The notes beneath the pieces are model-generated. The model had not been told where the DNA came from and made no database searches. It worked only from the letters and a program-made list of their open reading frames with translations. Shown here piece by piece: positions 9,013 to 16,518 of a stretch of DNA of 37,606 bases (within the stretch, counting starts at the first letter, position 1; each line of letters starts with the position of its first letter). Source of the stretch: Terriglobales bacterium (lineage in GTDB: Bacteria > Acidobacteriota > Terriglobia > Terriglobales > Acidobacteriaceae); the NCBI GenBank assembly GCA_025980765.1, contig JAICXB010000036.1, positions 1 through 37,606 on the forward strand, written 5' to 3'. The translations under genes and the position numbers were made by a program.

Positions 9013-9480
9013 TTGTCTCGACAATATCCCGAACATCCGCTCCTCGGCGTCGGCGCCATCATAATGAGCGGTGACAAGATTCTCCTGGTGCGTCGTGCCA
9101 ATCCTCCTATGCAAGGCGAATGGTCGTTACCGGGCGGCCTGGTGGAAACCGGAGAAACTACTCAGGAAGCCGTGGTGCGTGAGGTTGTGGAAGAGACCGG
9201 CCTCCAAGTCGAACCCGTAAAGCTCGCCGAAGTCTTCGAGCGCATTCTTCGCGATCCGCAAGGTCGAGTCGAGTATCACTTCGTGCTCCTCGACTACCTT
9301 TGCCACGTCACTTCCGGCGACGCCCACGCTGCCAGCGATGTTACCGACGTTCGTTGGGCCAAGCTCGATGAACTCGCAACCCTAGCGGTCGCGCCCGAGA
9401 CCTGCGAGGTTATAAGCAAGGCATTTCTTTGGAGCGAAGAGACGACTGCAACTTCACCCGATGACCCGATCACCCGATGA
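9013..9480 (+). CDS. NUDIX hydrolase
   Basis: A 155-residue Nudix protein. The Nudix box is complete: G-x5-E-x7-REVVEETG within GGLVETGETTQ...REVVEETG (about residues 40-62), which binds the divalent metals used to cleave a nucleoside diphosphate linked to another group. Length and the single domain fit the ADP-ribose pyrophosphatase / housecleaning subgroup; the exact substrate cannot be read. The start is TTG at 9013, the only start codon after the in-frame stop at 8998, with AGGAG at 8999-9003 nine bases upstream. The last residues (SPDDPITR) and the stop codon are encoded by an 8-bp tandem repeat, so the natural C-terminus may have been altered by repeat insertion. It converges on ubiX with a 6-base gap. 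Confidence 0.93.
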   Translation: MSRQYPEHPLLGVGAIIMSGDKILLVRRANPPMQGEWSLPGGLVETGETTQEAVVREVVEETGLQVEPVKLAEVFERILRDPQGRVEYHFVLLDYLCHVTSGDAHAASDVTDVRWAKLDELATLAVAPETCEVISKAFLWSEETTATSPDDPITR

Positions 9481-9486
9481 CCCGAT
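9455..9486. repeat. Four tandem 8-bp units (CACCCGAT / GACCCGAT)
   Basis: Units CACCCGAT and GACCCGAT alternate twice (9455-9486). The array runs through the end of the Nudix gene, supplies its TGA stop (9478-9480), and ends one base before the stop codon of the convergent ubiX gene. Confidence 0.9.
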
Positions 9487-10089
9487 CTACTTGCCTTTCC
9501 ACACATACGCATCTTTCTGCTCGAGTCCAATGTGCGCAAGCACGCGGAAGGCGAACTGCCGCGCCATATCCTCGAGAGTTACAGGGCGGTTGTAAAAAGT
9601 GGGAATCAGTGGATAGATGGTCGCGCCGGCATCTGCCGCGCGATACATATTGCGAATGTGGATCTTGTTCAGCGGGGTTTCGCGCACGCACAGCAGCAGA
9701 GGCCGCTTTTCTTTCAGACAGACATCAGCGGCGCGCTGGATGAGATTTTCCGCCAGGCCAGTGGCGATTGCAGCCAGAGTTCCCATACTGCAGGGGAGCA
9801 CGACCATCGCATCCGTGGGATAGGATCCGCTGGCAACGTTAGCGCCGATATCGTCGTTGTTCTGCTGGCGAATCTTTCCCGATTCAGCGCCCAGAAGCTG
9901 TTTCAGCAGAGCGTTGCGACCGCCTATACCGAGTTCTTCCGCGAACACACGCAGCGCGTTTTCCGATGCAATGAAGTTCGCCGTCTTTATGCGATCCTCG
10001 CGTTCTACGATGCGCAGCAGCTCGCGTGCAAAAATTGCGCCACTGGCGCCGGTGCTCGCAATCGTCACATTTTGGGGCACTTGCTTCAT
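9487..10089 (-). CDS. ubiX: Flavin prenyltransferase, UbiX family
   Basis: A 200-residue protein of the UbiX/PAD1 family, which joins dimethylallyl phosphate to FMN to make the prenylated flavin used by UbiD-type decarboxylases. Seen directly: an N-terminal nucleotide fold with TIASTGASGAIFARELL, the VVLPCSMGTLAAIATGLAEN segment, and RETPLNKIH near residue 135-145, all hallmark motifs. Length is normal. The ATG at 10089 is chosen because it places the first beta strand directly at the start (MKQVPQNVTIASTG); a longer frame back to 10125 adds only 12 unsupported residues. No ubiD partner is in the window. It is divergent from the ChaN-like gene and convergent with the Nudix gene. Confidence 0.93.
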   Translation of the reverse strand: MKQVPQNVTIASTGASGAIFARELLRIVEREDRIKTANFIASENALRVFAEELGIGGRNALLKQLLGAESGKIRQQNNDDIGANVASGSYPTDAMVVLPCSMGTLAAIATGLAENLIQRAADVCLKEKRPLLLCVRETPLNKIHIRNMYRAADAGATIYPLIPTFYNRPVTLEDMARQFAFRVLAHIGLEQKDAYVWKGK

Positions 10090-10217
10090 GGTCTCTGAGC
10101 GCATCCAACATAGCAGATGCACCAATCGCGGTGCAGGAGATCAGGGGATACGTGGGAAAGCTTTGCACCTTCCGGGCACGCCGGCGTAGCGCTGCAGAAA
10201 AACGCGTGCTGTTGCCT

Positions 10218-11825
10218 ATGCAGCGGCATATCAGCTCCATCGATGGCGTGAGCCGGCTGAAATACGTGCAGGAGTTTACCGACGCATTCAAAAGCTATCA
10301 ACGGCCAATCTCATCGGATGAGCTTTTGCGTTTCTGCCGCGATAGCGACATCCTGCTGATCAGCGATTTTCACGCCCTGGATGCCTGCCAGCATTTCCTT
10401 GCGCAGTTACTCGAGCGACTCGCGCGCGGCGATCGCAGATTAGTGCTGCTCCTGGAAACGGTATTCACGCGAGATCAGCACATTCTTGACGAGTGGCAGG
10501 CCGGAACGATTGGCGATCGTGAGCTGCGCAAACGTTTGCGTTTCGATCTCGATTGGGGATATGAATGGGAGCCGTTTCTAAGCACTCTGAAAGCGGCCCG
10601 CGCGCTAGGCATCCCCGTACGAGGTTGCGACTGCTGGCCGCGCGGCAACGTGCGGCGCATCGCGCAGCGCGACCGTCACGCCGCCGACTGCATTGCCACT
10701 GTGCGTTCTACGAATCCCACAGCATTGCTCCTGGTAATGTTCGGAGAATCGCATCTTGCGCCCAATCACCTTCCTCAACGTCTGCGCGAGCGACTGCCGG
10801 TCGACCGCGTGCACTCGATCCTGCAGAACATAGACGCGCTCTACTTCCGTGCTGCTGGTGAATTGCACGAGCAGGTCGAAACGTTGCAAGTCGATTCCCA
10901 AACCGCTGCGGTCTTCAATGCCACTCCCGTGGAAAAATGGCAAAGCTATCGTATGTGGCTGGCGCGATGGCGGTCGCAGCGCTGCGGTGAGGGCGATTTC
11001 ACCCCTGCGGTGTACGACTTGATCGACGCGCTGCTCGGCTTCTTTCACATCGAACGTTACCGCGATGATGACGCCGGCAACCGCTATTTTGTGGACTGCT
11101 ATCCCGAAGTGGTGCGCGTTTCGTCGCTATGGCGCGCGCGCCGCATCTTCGAACGCCGCCGCTTATCACAGTCGCGGAGCGAGCAGGCGTTCAAATGCCT
11201 GCTTGAAAGCGGTGTCGCATACATTCCCGAGTTGAACCTGCTGGCTATACACCAGATGAGAATGCAACCGGTGGCGCAGGCGGTGGCGGCCTTTGTTCAT
11301 CATGCTTGCCGCGACTTTGCCGAAAGCGCTCCAGCCTGGCTGTCGCAAGGCCGCGAGGACGCCCTCTACGCTCGCACTCTGGAAAACGCGCTGGTGGATT
11401 TTGGCGCACGCATCCTCTATCCCTCACATCCTCTGAGCGAAGAAGAGGACATATTTGCTCTTTACGCGCAGCCTCGCGAGGAGATCGAGGCGAGCACGCT
11501 TCTTCCTTACCGCGATTACATGCACATGCTGGATTGCGTGATGCTGCACCGAGATTATGAACGGCATCTTCGCAGCTATGCGGTGAAGCCCTGGATGCTG
11601 CAGGAATTTCTTGAAGGCGCAGTGAGCACGCTGGAACTACTGGCGCAACATCTGGGAGCTCTGCTCGGCGCCGATCTTTATCGCGCCTATCTCGCAGGCC
11701 GACTCAGTCGTCGCGCGGCCCGCTCACTCTTCTTTCGAAAGTTAGCCAGCGAAAACGCACGCAAAGTATATTTCGCTACGGTAAAACGAATTCGGCCGCG
11801 GCGTGTAGAGCGCCTTGTAGCCTAG
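10218..11825 (+). CDS. TraB/TIKI/ChaN-like protein with long helical C-terminal region
   Basis: 535 residues from the ATG at 10218; an upstream extension would overlap ubiX and lacks support. Residues about 30-230 resemble the ChaN / haem-uptake / TIKI superfamily: a strand ending LLISDFHALDACQH (His52), then LVLLLETVF, a Trp-rich section (DLDWGYEWEPFLSTLKAARALGIPV), and LLVMFGESHLAPNHLP with a GxxH motif at 176-179. These paired histidines are typical metal-site positions of the fold; in the first motif Ser-Asp replaces the usual Gly-Glu. The remaining 300 residues are helical, rich in Arg, Glu and Leu, and I do not recognise them. No signal peptide or lipobox is visible, so unlike E. coli ChaN it seems cytoplasmic. 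A hydrolase or metal-linked role is possible but unproven. Confidence 0.75.
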   Translation: MQRHISSIDGVSRLKYVQEFTDAFKSYQRPISSDELLRFCRDSDILLISDFHALDACQHFLAQLLERLARGDRRLVLLLETVFTRDQHILDEWQAGTIGDRELRKRLRFDLDWGYEWEPFLSTLKAARALGIPVRGCDCWPRGNVRRIAQRDRHAADCIATVRSTNPTALLLVMFGESHLAPNHLPQRLRERLPVDRVHSILQNIDALYFRAAGELHEQVETLQVDSQTAAVFNATPVEKWQSYRMWLARWRSQRCGEGDFTPAVYDLIDALLGFFHIERYRDDDAGNRYFVDCYPEVVRVSSLWRARRIFERRRLSQSRSEQAFKCLLESGVAYIPELNLLAIHQMRMQPVAQAVAAFVHHACRDFAESAPAWLSQGREDALYARTLENALVDFGARILYPSHPLSEEEDIFALYAQPREEIEASTLLPYRDYMHMLDCVMLHRDYERHLRSYAVKPWMLQEFLEGAVSTLELLAQHLGALLGADLYRAYLAGRLSRRAARSLFFRKLASENARKVYFATVKRIRPRRVERLVA

Positions 11826-11842
11826 CGTGCAGCACAGGGAAC

Positions 11843-11923
11843 GTGGACGAAGTCGACGTTATGGACGAAGTGTTTCAGCGATCCCTTTGTGTCCACCAGG
11901 TCCATAAAGTCCATTTAGGTCCA
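11843..11923. repeat. Short-period GTCCA repeats in both orientations
   Basis: GTCCA occurs at 11891, 11900, 11909 and 11919 (period 9-10 bases), and its complement TGGAC at 11844 and 11862. The cluster fills the gap between the convergent ChaN-like and purB genes and could fold into an imperfect hairpin. No T-run follows on either side. Confidence 0.6.
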
Positions 11924-11925
11924 AC

Positions 11926-13224
11926 TCAGGTTTTTCCAAATACTCGCTCGAAAATCGTATCTACGTTTCTCAACTGGCGATTCAGGTCGAAGGCACGGTC
12001 AATCTGAGTGCCGGACAGCTTAGCGCCGATCTCCGCATCTGTTTTCACCAGCTCGCGGAAGTTCGACCCGTTGCGCCAGGCCTCCATGGCGTGCTTCTGG
12101 ACCAGGCGATACGCGTCTTCGCGCATCATTCCCGCCTCGGCCAGGTCGAGAAGCAGTTGACCGCTGAAGATCAGCCCGCCCGTGCTCTCGAGATTGCTTT
12201 TCATGCGCTCGGGATAAACCACCAGCGTGTCAATCAGACTGGTAGTCTTCTGCAGCAGATAATCGATGAGGATGGTGGAATCCGGCAAAATGACGCGTTC
12301 CACCGACGAATGCGAGATGTCGCGCTCGTGCCAGAGTGCCACGTCTTCCAAGGCTGCTTGTGCGTTGGAGCGGACCACGCGCGCCAGGCCACTGATCTGC
12401 TCGCAAGTGACTGGGTTGCGCTTGTGGGGCATGGCCGACGAACCTTTCTGTTTATCGCTGAAATATTCCTCGGCCTCGCGCACTTCCGTGCGTTGCAGGT
12501 GACGAATCTCGGTGGCCATTTTGTCCAGCGTGCTAGCGATCACAGCCAGCGTAGCGAGATAAAAAGCGTGGCGGTCGCGCTGAATTACCTGGCTGGAAAT
12601 GGCCGCCGTTTTGAGCCCGAGGCGGGCGCAGATCTTCTCTTCCTGCTCCGGACTGAGGTGCGCGAGCGTGCCCACCGCGCCTGAGATCTTGCCCACGCGC
12701 ATGTCTTCAGCGGCCATGACGAAACGGGCAATATTGCGTCCCATTTCGGAATACCAGTTGGCCAGCTTCAGTCCGAAGGTGGTGGGTTCGGCGTGGATTC
12801 CATGCGTTCGTCCAACGATGGGAGTGTGCTGAAATTCCAGCGCTCGCCGCTTCAGCACTTCTCGTAATTTTTCCAGATCGCTGCGGATGCGCGCGGAGGC
12901 TTCGTGAATCTGAAGCGCCTGGGCGGTATCGACCACGTCATTCGAGGTGAGGCCGAAGTGCAGCCAGCGCGATTCCTCGCCGATTTTCTCCGCAACCGCC
13001 GTGGTGAAGGCGATCACATCGTGTTTGACCTCGGCTTCGAGAGACTGTATGCGCGCAAGGTCGAAATCACCACGCTCGCGAATGGCCTTGGCCGCAGACT
13101 TCGGAACCAGACCAGATTCGGCCAGAGTTTCCGACGCGGCAACCTCCACTTTGAGCCACATGCGGAATTTGTTTTCGTCGCTCCAGATGCGGCCCATCTC
13201 CGGGCGGGTATAACGTGCGATCAA
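11926..13224 (-). CDS. purB: Adenylosuccinate lyase
   Basis: A 432-residue member of the fumarase/aspartase superfamily. It removes fumarate from SAICAR and from adenylosuccinate in purine synthesis. The superfamily signature GSSAMPHKRNP is intact (about residue 262-272) and carries the flexible catalytic-serine loop; the N-terminal MIARYTRPEMGRIWSDENKF and the THGIHAEPTTFGLKLANW segment (catalytic His region) are typical of the short, Bacillus/Thermotoga-like PurB type. Length is normal for that type. It is convergent with the ChaN-like gene; its partner enzyme PurA is encoded about 12 kb away on the opposite strand. Confidence 0.97.
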   Translation of the reverse strand: MIARYTRPEMGRIWSDENKFRMWLKVEVAASETLAESGLVPKSAAKAIRERGDFDLARIQSLEAEVKHDVIAFTTAVAEKIGEESRWLHFGLTSNDVVDTAQALQIHEASARIRSDLEKLREVLKRRALEFQHTPIVGRTHGIHAEPTTFGLKLANWYSEMGRNIARFVMAAEDMRVGKISGAVGTLAHLSPEQEEKICARLGLKTAAISSQVIQRDRHAFYLATLAVIASTLDKMATEIRHLQRTEVREAEEYFSDKQKGSSAMPHKRNPVTCEQISGLARVVRSNAQAALEDVALWHERDISHSSVERVILPDSTILIDYLLQKTTSLIDTLVVYPERMKSNLESTGGLIFSGQLLLDLAEAGMMREDAYRLVQKHAMEAWRNGSNFRELVKTDAEIGAKLSGTQIDRAFDLNRQLRNVDTIFERVFGKT

Positions 13225-13300
13225 GGCTTGCGTCCTCTGAATCTCCGCTGCTGCAAGGCCCAGCGGGAACTCGACAGCATAGCGTAAATTATGCGATTTC

Positions 13301-13347
13301 GTGATTTTGCGATTTCAAATCACCCGAACACGCAATCGCAGAATCAC
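13301..13347. repeat. Palindrome between purB and the ClC gene
   Basis: GTGATTTTGCGATT (13301-13314) is the reverse complement of AATCGCAGAATCAC (13334-13347) with one mismatch; loop 19 nt. Extra copies of GCGATTTC lie alongside (13293-13300 and 13309-13316). It occupies the divergent promoter region of purB and the ClC gene. Confidence 0.65.
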
Positions 13348-13444
13348 CGATGTCTTTGTGCCTCGGTGGTAAAGAGTCTTTCGCTTGGTGTGCGCTACAC
13401 TGAATACTTCGCCGCGTACTGCCTTGAACGCGGGCATCAGATTT

Positions 13445-15262
13445 ATGGCCACAGAAAGTAAAGTAGTCGAAGCTCCGCGTCTGGCGGACTTCACCACCGA
13501 CCTGCGGGTGATCCCGCTATCCCTGATCTGCATCGTCATAGGCGTGATCGGCGCGTATCTGGCGCTGATCCTGTTGAAGCTCATTTATCTGTTCAACAAC
13601 TTGTTCTTTTTCCATCACTGGAGCTGGCAGTACAAGTCACCGGCGCTGAACACTCTGGGATATTGGGAGATCCTGGCTCCGATCATCGGGGGGCTGATTG
13701 TCGGCGTCATGGCGCGCTACGGTTCGGAGCGCATTCGCGGGCACGGCATTCCCGAAGCGATCGAGGCAATCCTGCTGAAGGGATCCAAGGTCGAGCCCCG
13801 GGTTGCGGTGTTGAAGCCGATTTCGGCGGCCTTCGCCATCGGCTCGGGAGGCCCATTTGGGGCCGAAGGCCCAATCATTATGACCGGCGGCGCGGTCGGT
13901 TCGCTGATCGCGCAGTTCTTCCGCATGAGCAGCGCTGAGCGCAAGACCCTGCTCGTAGCGGGCGCTGCGGCCGGCATGTCCGCTACCTTTGCCGCCCCGG
14001 TCTCGTCGGTGCTGCTCGCGGTTGAGCTGTTGCTGTTTGAATGGAAGCCGCGCAGCTTGATTCCGGTCACCATGGCCAGCGCCACGGCTGCGGCCGCTCG
14101 GCACTATCTCCTGGGACTCGGGCCAATATTTCCCATTCCGGAACATCACGTTGCGATGGACGCGCTGGGACTATCGGCGTGCCTGCTGGTGGGCCTCTTC
14201 GCCGGAATCCTTGCCGCGCTGCTGAGCTCCGCGATTTATCTGGTGGAAGACGGCTTCAGCCATCTGCCGATCCACTGGATGTGGTGGCCGGCCATTGGAG
14301 CCGTCGCCGTCGGCGTTGGGGGACTGTTCTTTCCGCAGGCCCTGGGCGTCGGCTACGACGTGATCGCGTCGATGTTGACACACGACCTAACGCTGAGCGT
14401 GCTGCTGGGCATTTTCTTTGTGAAAGCAATTATCTGGTCGATCTCGCTGGGATCGGGTACGTCCGGAGGCGTGCTCGCGCCATTGCTCATCATGGGCGGC
14501 GCCCTGGGCGGCTTGGAATCCCGCTTTCTGCCTGCCTACGGTACTGGTTTCTGGCCTTTGGTCAGCATGGCGGCGGTGTTGGCGGGCGCGCTGGGAGCGC
14601 CGCTGACGGCGGTGGTATTCGCGTTTGAACTCACCCACGACTCCTCCATTCTGTTGCCGCTGCTCATCTCCGCTCTGGTGTCGTTTGGACTGGTGGTACT
14701 CGTCCTGCCACGCTCGATTTTGACCGAGAAGCTCAGCCGCCGCGGATATCACCTTTCGCGCGAGTACATTGTCGATCCCATGGAGAGCTTGTCGGTAGAG
14801 GAAGTGATGCGCACGAAGATTGCCAAGCTCACTCCTACGCCCACAGAAGACCAACTCCGTGAAGCGCTAAAAGTGGACGAAGCGCTTGGCGTGCAGCGTC
14901 TGTTCCCGATCCTGGACGAATCCGGCAGTATGATCGGCGTGGTCCCGCGCTGGAACCTGGAAGAATTCGCCGCTGGCCGCAGGGGCGACTCGCTCTCCGC
15001 GCTGATCAACCGCAACCCGGTGGTGGCTTATACAGATGAACGCTTGCGCGCCGCTGTCCAGAGAATGGCGAGCACTGGCCTGACCAAGCTTCCCGTTTTG
15101 AAGCGTGAAGACCCCGGCAAAGTGGTTGGCGTGGTTTCCCTGACGGACCTGATGAAAGCCCGCGTCGCTGCACAGGATACGGAGGAGCGCCGCGAACGGG
15201 TCCTGCGACTCAGCGTGCCCTTGCTCTTCGGAGGAGAAGACGAGGGCCCGCCAAAGCGGTGA
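13445..15262 (+). CDS. ClC-family chloride channel/antiporter with two CBS domains
   Basis: 605 residues from ATG 13445. About ten or more membrane helices fill residues 25-440, followed by a paired CBS module (about 450-510 and 515-580) that usually senses adenine nucleotides. The three ion-pathway motifs are present: GHGIPE (His100 at the position of the anion-selectivity serine), GAEGP with the external gating glutamate at Glu141, and SGGVLAP. The gating glutamate argues for an anion pathway of normal ClC type; whether it is a channel or a proton-coupled exchanger cannot be told. His instead of Ser in the first motif is, to my knowledge, common among bacterial ClC-CBS proteins. It stands alone between purB and a small gene; a frame back to 13385 adds 20 residues without a ribosome site. 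Confidence 0.94.
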   Translation: MATESKVVEAPRLADFTTDLRVIPLSLICIVIGVIGAYLALILLKLIYLFNNLFFFHHWSWQYKSPALNTLGYWEILAPIIGGLIVGVMARYGSERIRGHGIPEAIEAILLKGSKVEPRVAVLKPISAAFAIGSGGPFGAEGPIIMTGGAVGSLIAQFFRMSSAERKTLLVAGAAAGMSATFAAPVSSVLLAVELLLFEWKPRSLIPVTMASATAAAARHYLLGLGPIFPIPEHHVAMDALGLSACLLVGLFAGILAALLSSAIYLVEDGFSHLPIHWMWWPAIGAVAVGVGGLFFPQALGVGYDVIASMLTHDLTLSVLLGIFFVKAIIWSISLGSGTSGGVLAPLLIMGGALGGLESRFLPAYGTGFWPLVSMAAVLAGALGAPLTAVVFAFELTHDSSILLPLLISALVSFGLVVLVLPRSILTEKLSRRGYHLSREYIVDPMESLSVEEVMRTKIAKLTPTPTEDQLREALKVDEALGVQRLFPILDESGSMIGVVPRWNLEEFAAGRRGDSLSALINRNPVVAYTDERLRAAVQRMASTGLTKLPVLKREDPGKVVGVVSLTDLMKARVAAQDTEERRERVLRLSVPLLFGGEDEGPPKR

Positions 15263-15311
15263 ATCGACGCCATTCCCTTTTGCGCAGTGATACGAAGAAA
15301 ACTGCAGACAT

Positions 15312-15512
15312 TCAGATTTCAGGGTAGATGTCGAAAAAGGCTTCCACGCTGTTTCTCAACTGCGCCTCGATCTCGTCCTTGCTGCCTTCCAGCACGTGCA
15401 TGGTCACGCGTGCTGTGCGCCCGTTCTTCAGCTTCACCGGAGCATCGCCGATTGTTTCGATCTCATCCGATGGCAGAAGTCGCATGCCATAAACCAGAGT
15501 CAGATTCGCCAT
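15312..15512 (-). CDS. Small conserved-looking protein of unknown function (66 aa)
   Basis: MANLTLVYGMRLLPSDEIET opens a compact 66-residue alpha+beta protein with alternating hydrophobic strands (ARVTMHVLEG) and a helix (EIEAQLRNSVEAFFDIY). The composition is protein-like with charged and hydrophobic residues well spaced, and there is no overlapping gene on the other strand, so it is likely real. I do not recognise the family and assign no function. The ribosome site is weak. It converges on the ClC gene with a 49-base gap. Confidence 0.6.
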   Translation of the reverse strand: MANLTLVYGMRLLPSDEIETIGDAPVKLKNGRTARVTMHVLEGSKDEIEAQLRNSVEAFFDIYPEI

Positions 15513-15523
15513 ATGGTCATTCT

Positions 15524-15715
15524 ACTTAGCTGCTGGCTACTTGCTACTAGCCCAAATCAAACCCAAAAGCAAAAGCTCGCACGGATGACACGGATGTGAC
15601 GGATCGCACGGATTAAATCTAATTAGGAAAATCCGTGCGATCCGTTGCATCCGTCTCATCCGTGCGGGACGTTGACTTTGACTTCAGCTAGCAGCCAGTA
15701 GCTAGAAGCTAGCAA
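15524..15715. repeat. Nested imperfect palindrome of about 190 bases
   Basis: An inner inverted repeat pairs 15578-15614 with 15630-15666 (34 of 37 positions match, 15-nt loop); its arms are themselves made of a repeating unit, CGGATGACA / CGGATCGCA-like, of about 9-10 bases. An outer pair built from TAGCTGCTGGCTAC (15526-15539) and its complement around 15687-15700 brackets it, with further GCTAGAAGCTAGC units. It separates the 66-aa minus-strand gene from the secreted protein gene at 15736. Confidence 0.8.
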
Positions 15716-15735
15716 CTTTCCTTACAATTCCTTCC

Positions 15736-16428
15736 GTGCGCTTTCTCTCGTTCATTGTTCTCTTCTGCCCGGCGTTGCTGAGTGGACAAACCGCCGAGCC
15801 CGCGCAGCAGAACCCGCCCGTGCACGTGAATGTGCTCAACGTGTGTACTCCGGGCGCCGAAGAGCAGCAGCAGCTCAAGTCCGCGCTTGACCGTCTGCCA
15901 AAAACGCCGGTATTCGCGCCCGATTTCGAAATTTCACGTGGCGAATCCACCTTGGACAACTCGGTGAAGGCAAAATATGTGCGCTTGCGTCGTGAGTTCC
16001 AGCCCGACTCGCCTTTGCTCACAGTGCAATATTCCCTCAGCGCTGATCCCAAGGACACACAGGAGACGCTGGTGTTCAAAGGCCGGGAGGTAAAGGACCT
16101 GCTGCAACTCTCGATCGAAGACAAACTTTCGACCGAAGCCAGCAGGCCGACGCAAGTAATCGAGAGCGACACGCCGGCGACGCGCATCAGCGTGCAGCGA
16201 TTTGGAAAGAGCGCTCTCACGCTGGCGCGCTGCCAGGGCGCGGACCAGTCGGCTTACGATCCAATCTTTGCTAAAGCTTCAGCGGTGCTGGCCGATTATC
16301 GTCATTTATTGAAGCTGCGAAGCGCATTGGCGACCGATCTCGCCTGGATGGCGGCTTCTCCCAAAGCGTCGTCGAGGCGAGCGAAGCCTGCTCCCGGTTC
16401 CGCGGCCAGGAAGACACCATCGCATTGA
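15736..16428 (+). CDS. Secreted hypothetical protein (230 aa)
   Basis: GTG start at 15736. Residues 1-17 (MRFLSFIVLFCPALLSG) form a signal peptide. The rest is a soluble domain with QQQLKSALDRLPKTPVFAPDF, a strand-rich middle (RLRREFQPDSPLLTVQYSLS) and a basic, alanine-rich C-terminus. Two cysteines remain in the mature protein (Cys-37 in NVCTPG and one in LARCQG), which could form a disulfide. I do not recognise the family. It lies 90 bases before thioredoxin reductase on the same strand, so co-transcription is possible, but no functional link is shown. Confidence 0.75.
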   Translation: MRFLSFIVLFCPALLSGQTAEPAQQNPPVHVNVLNVCTPGAEEQQQLKSALDRLPKTPVFAPDFEISRGESTLDNSVKAKYVRLRREFQPDSPLLTVQYSLSADPKDTQETLVFKGREVKDLLQLSIEDKLSTEASRPTQVIESDTPATRISVQRFGKSALTLARCQGADQSAYDPIFAKASAVLADYRHLLKLRSALATDLAWMAASPKASSRRAKPAPGSAARKTPSH

Positions 16429-16518
16429 TGCGCAAGCAATTACAATAGCGATTCACTCCAGATTGAGTCGTATTGTCGTCTGCAGAATCCAATCTCAGGA
16501 AACCCAATCTCAGGAACT

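Noticed and set aside
13738..13758. GHGIPE instead of GSGIPE in the ClC protein as a novel selectivity filter
   Set aside because: To my knowledge His at this position is common in bacterial ClC proteins with CBS domains, so it is a family trait, not a novelty.
15578..15666. CRISPR-like array from repeated CGGAT units
   Set aside because: Units are 9-10 bases, adjacent, and form a single palindrome; no spacers of uniform length and no cas genes.
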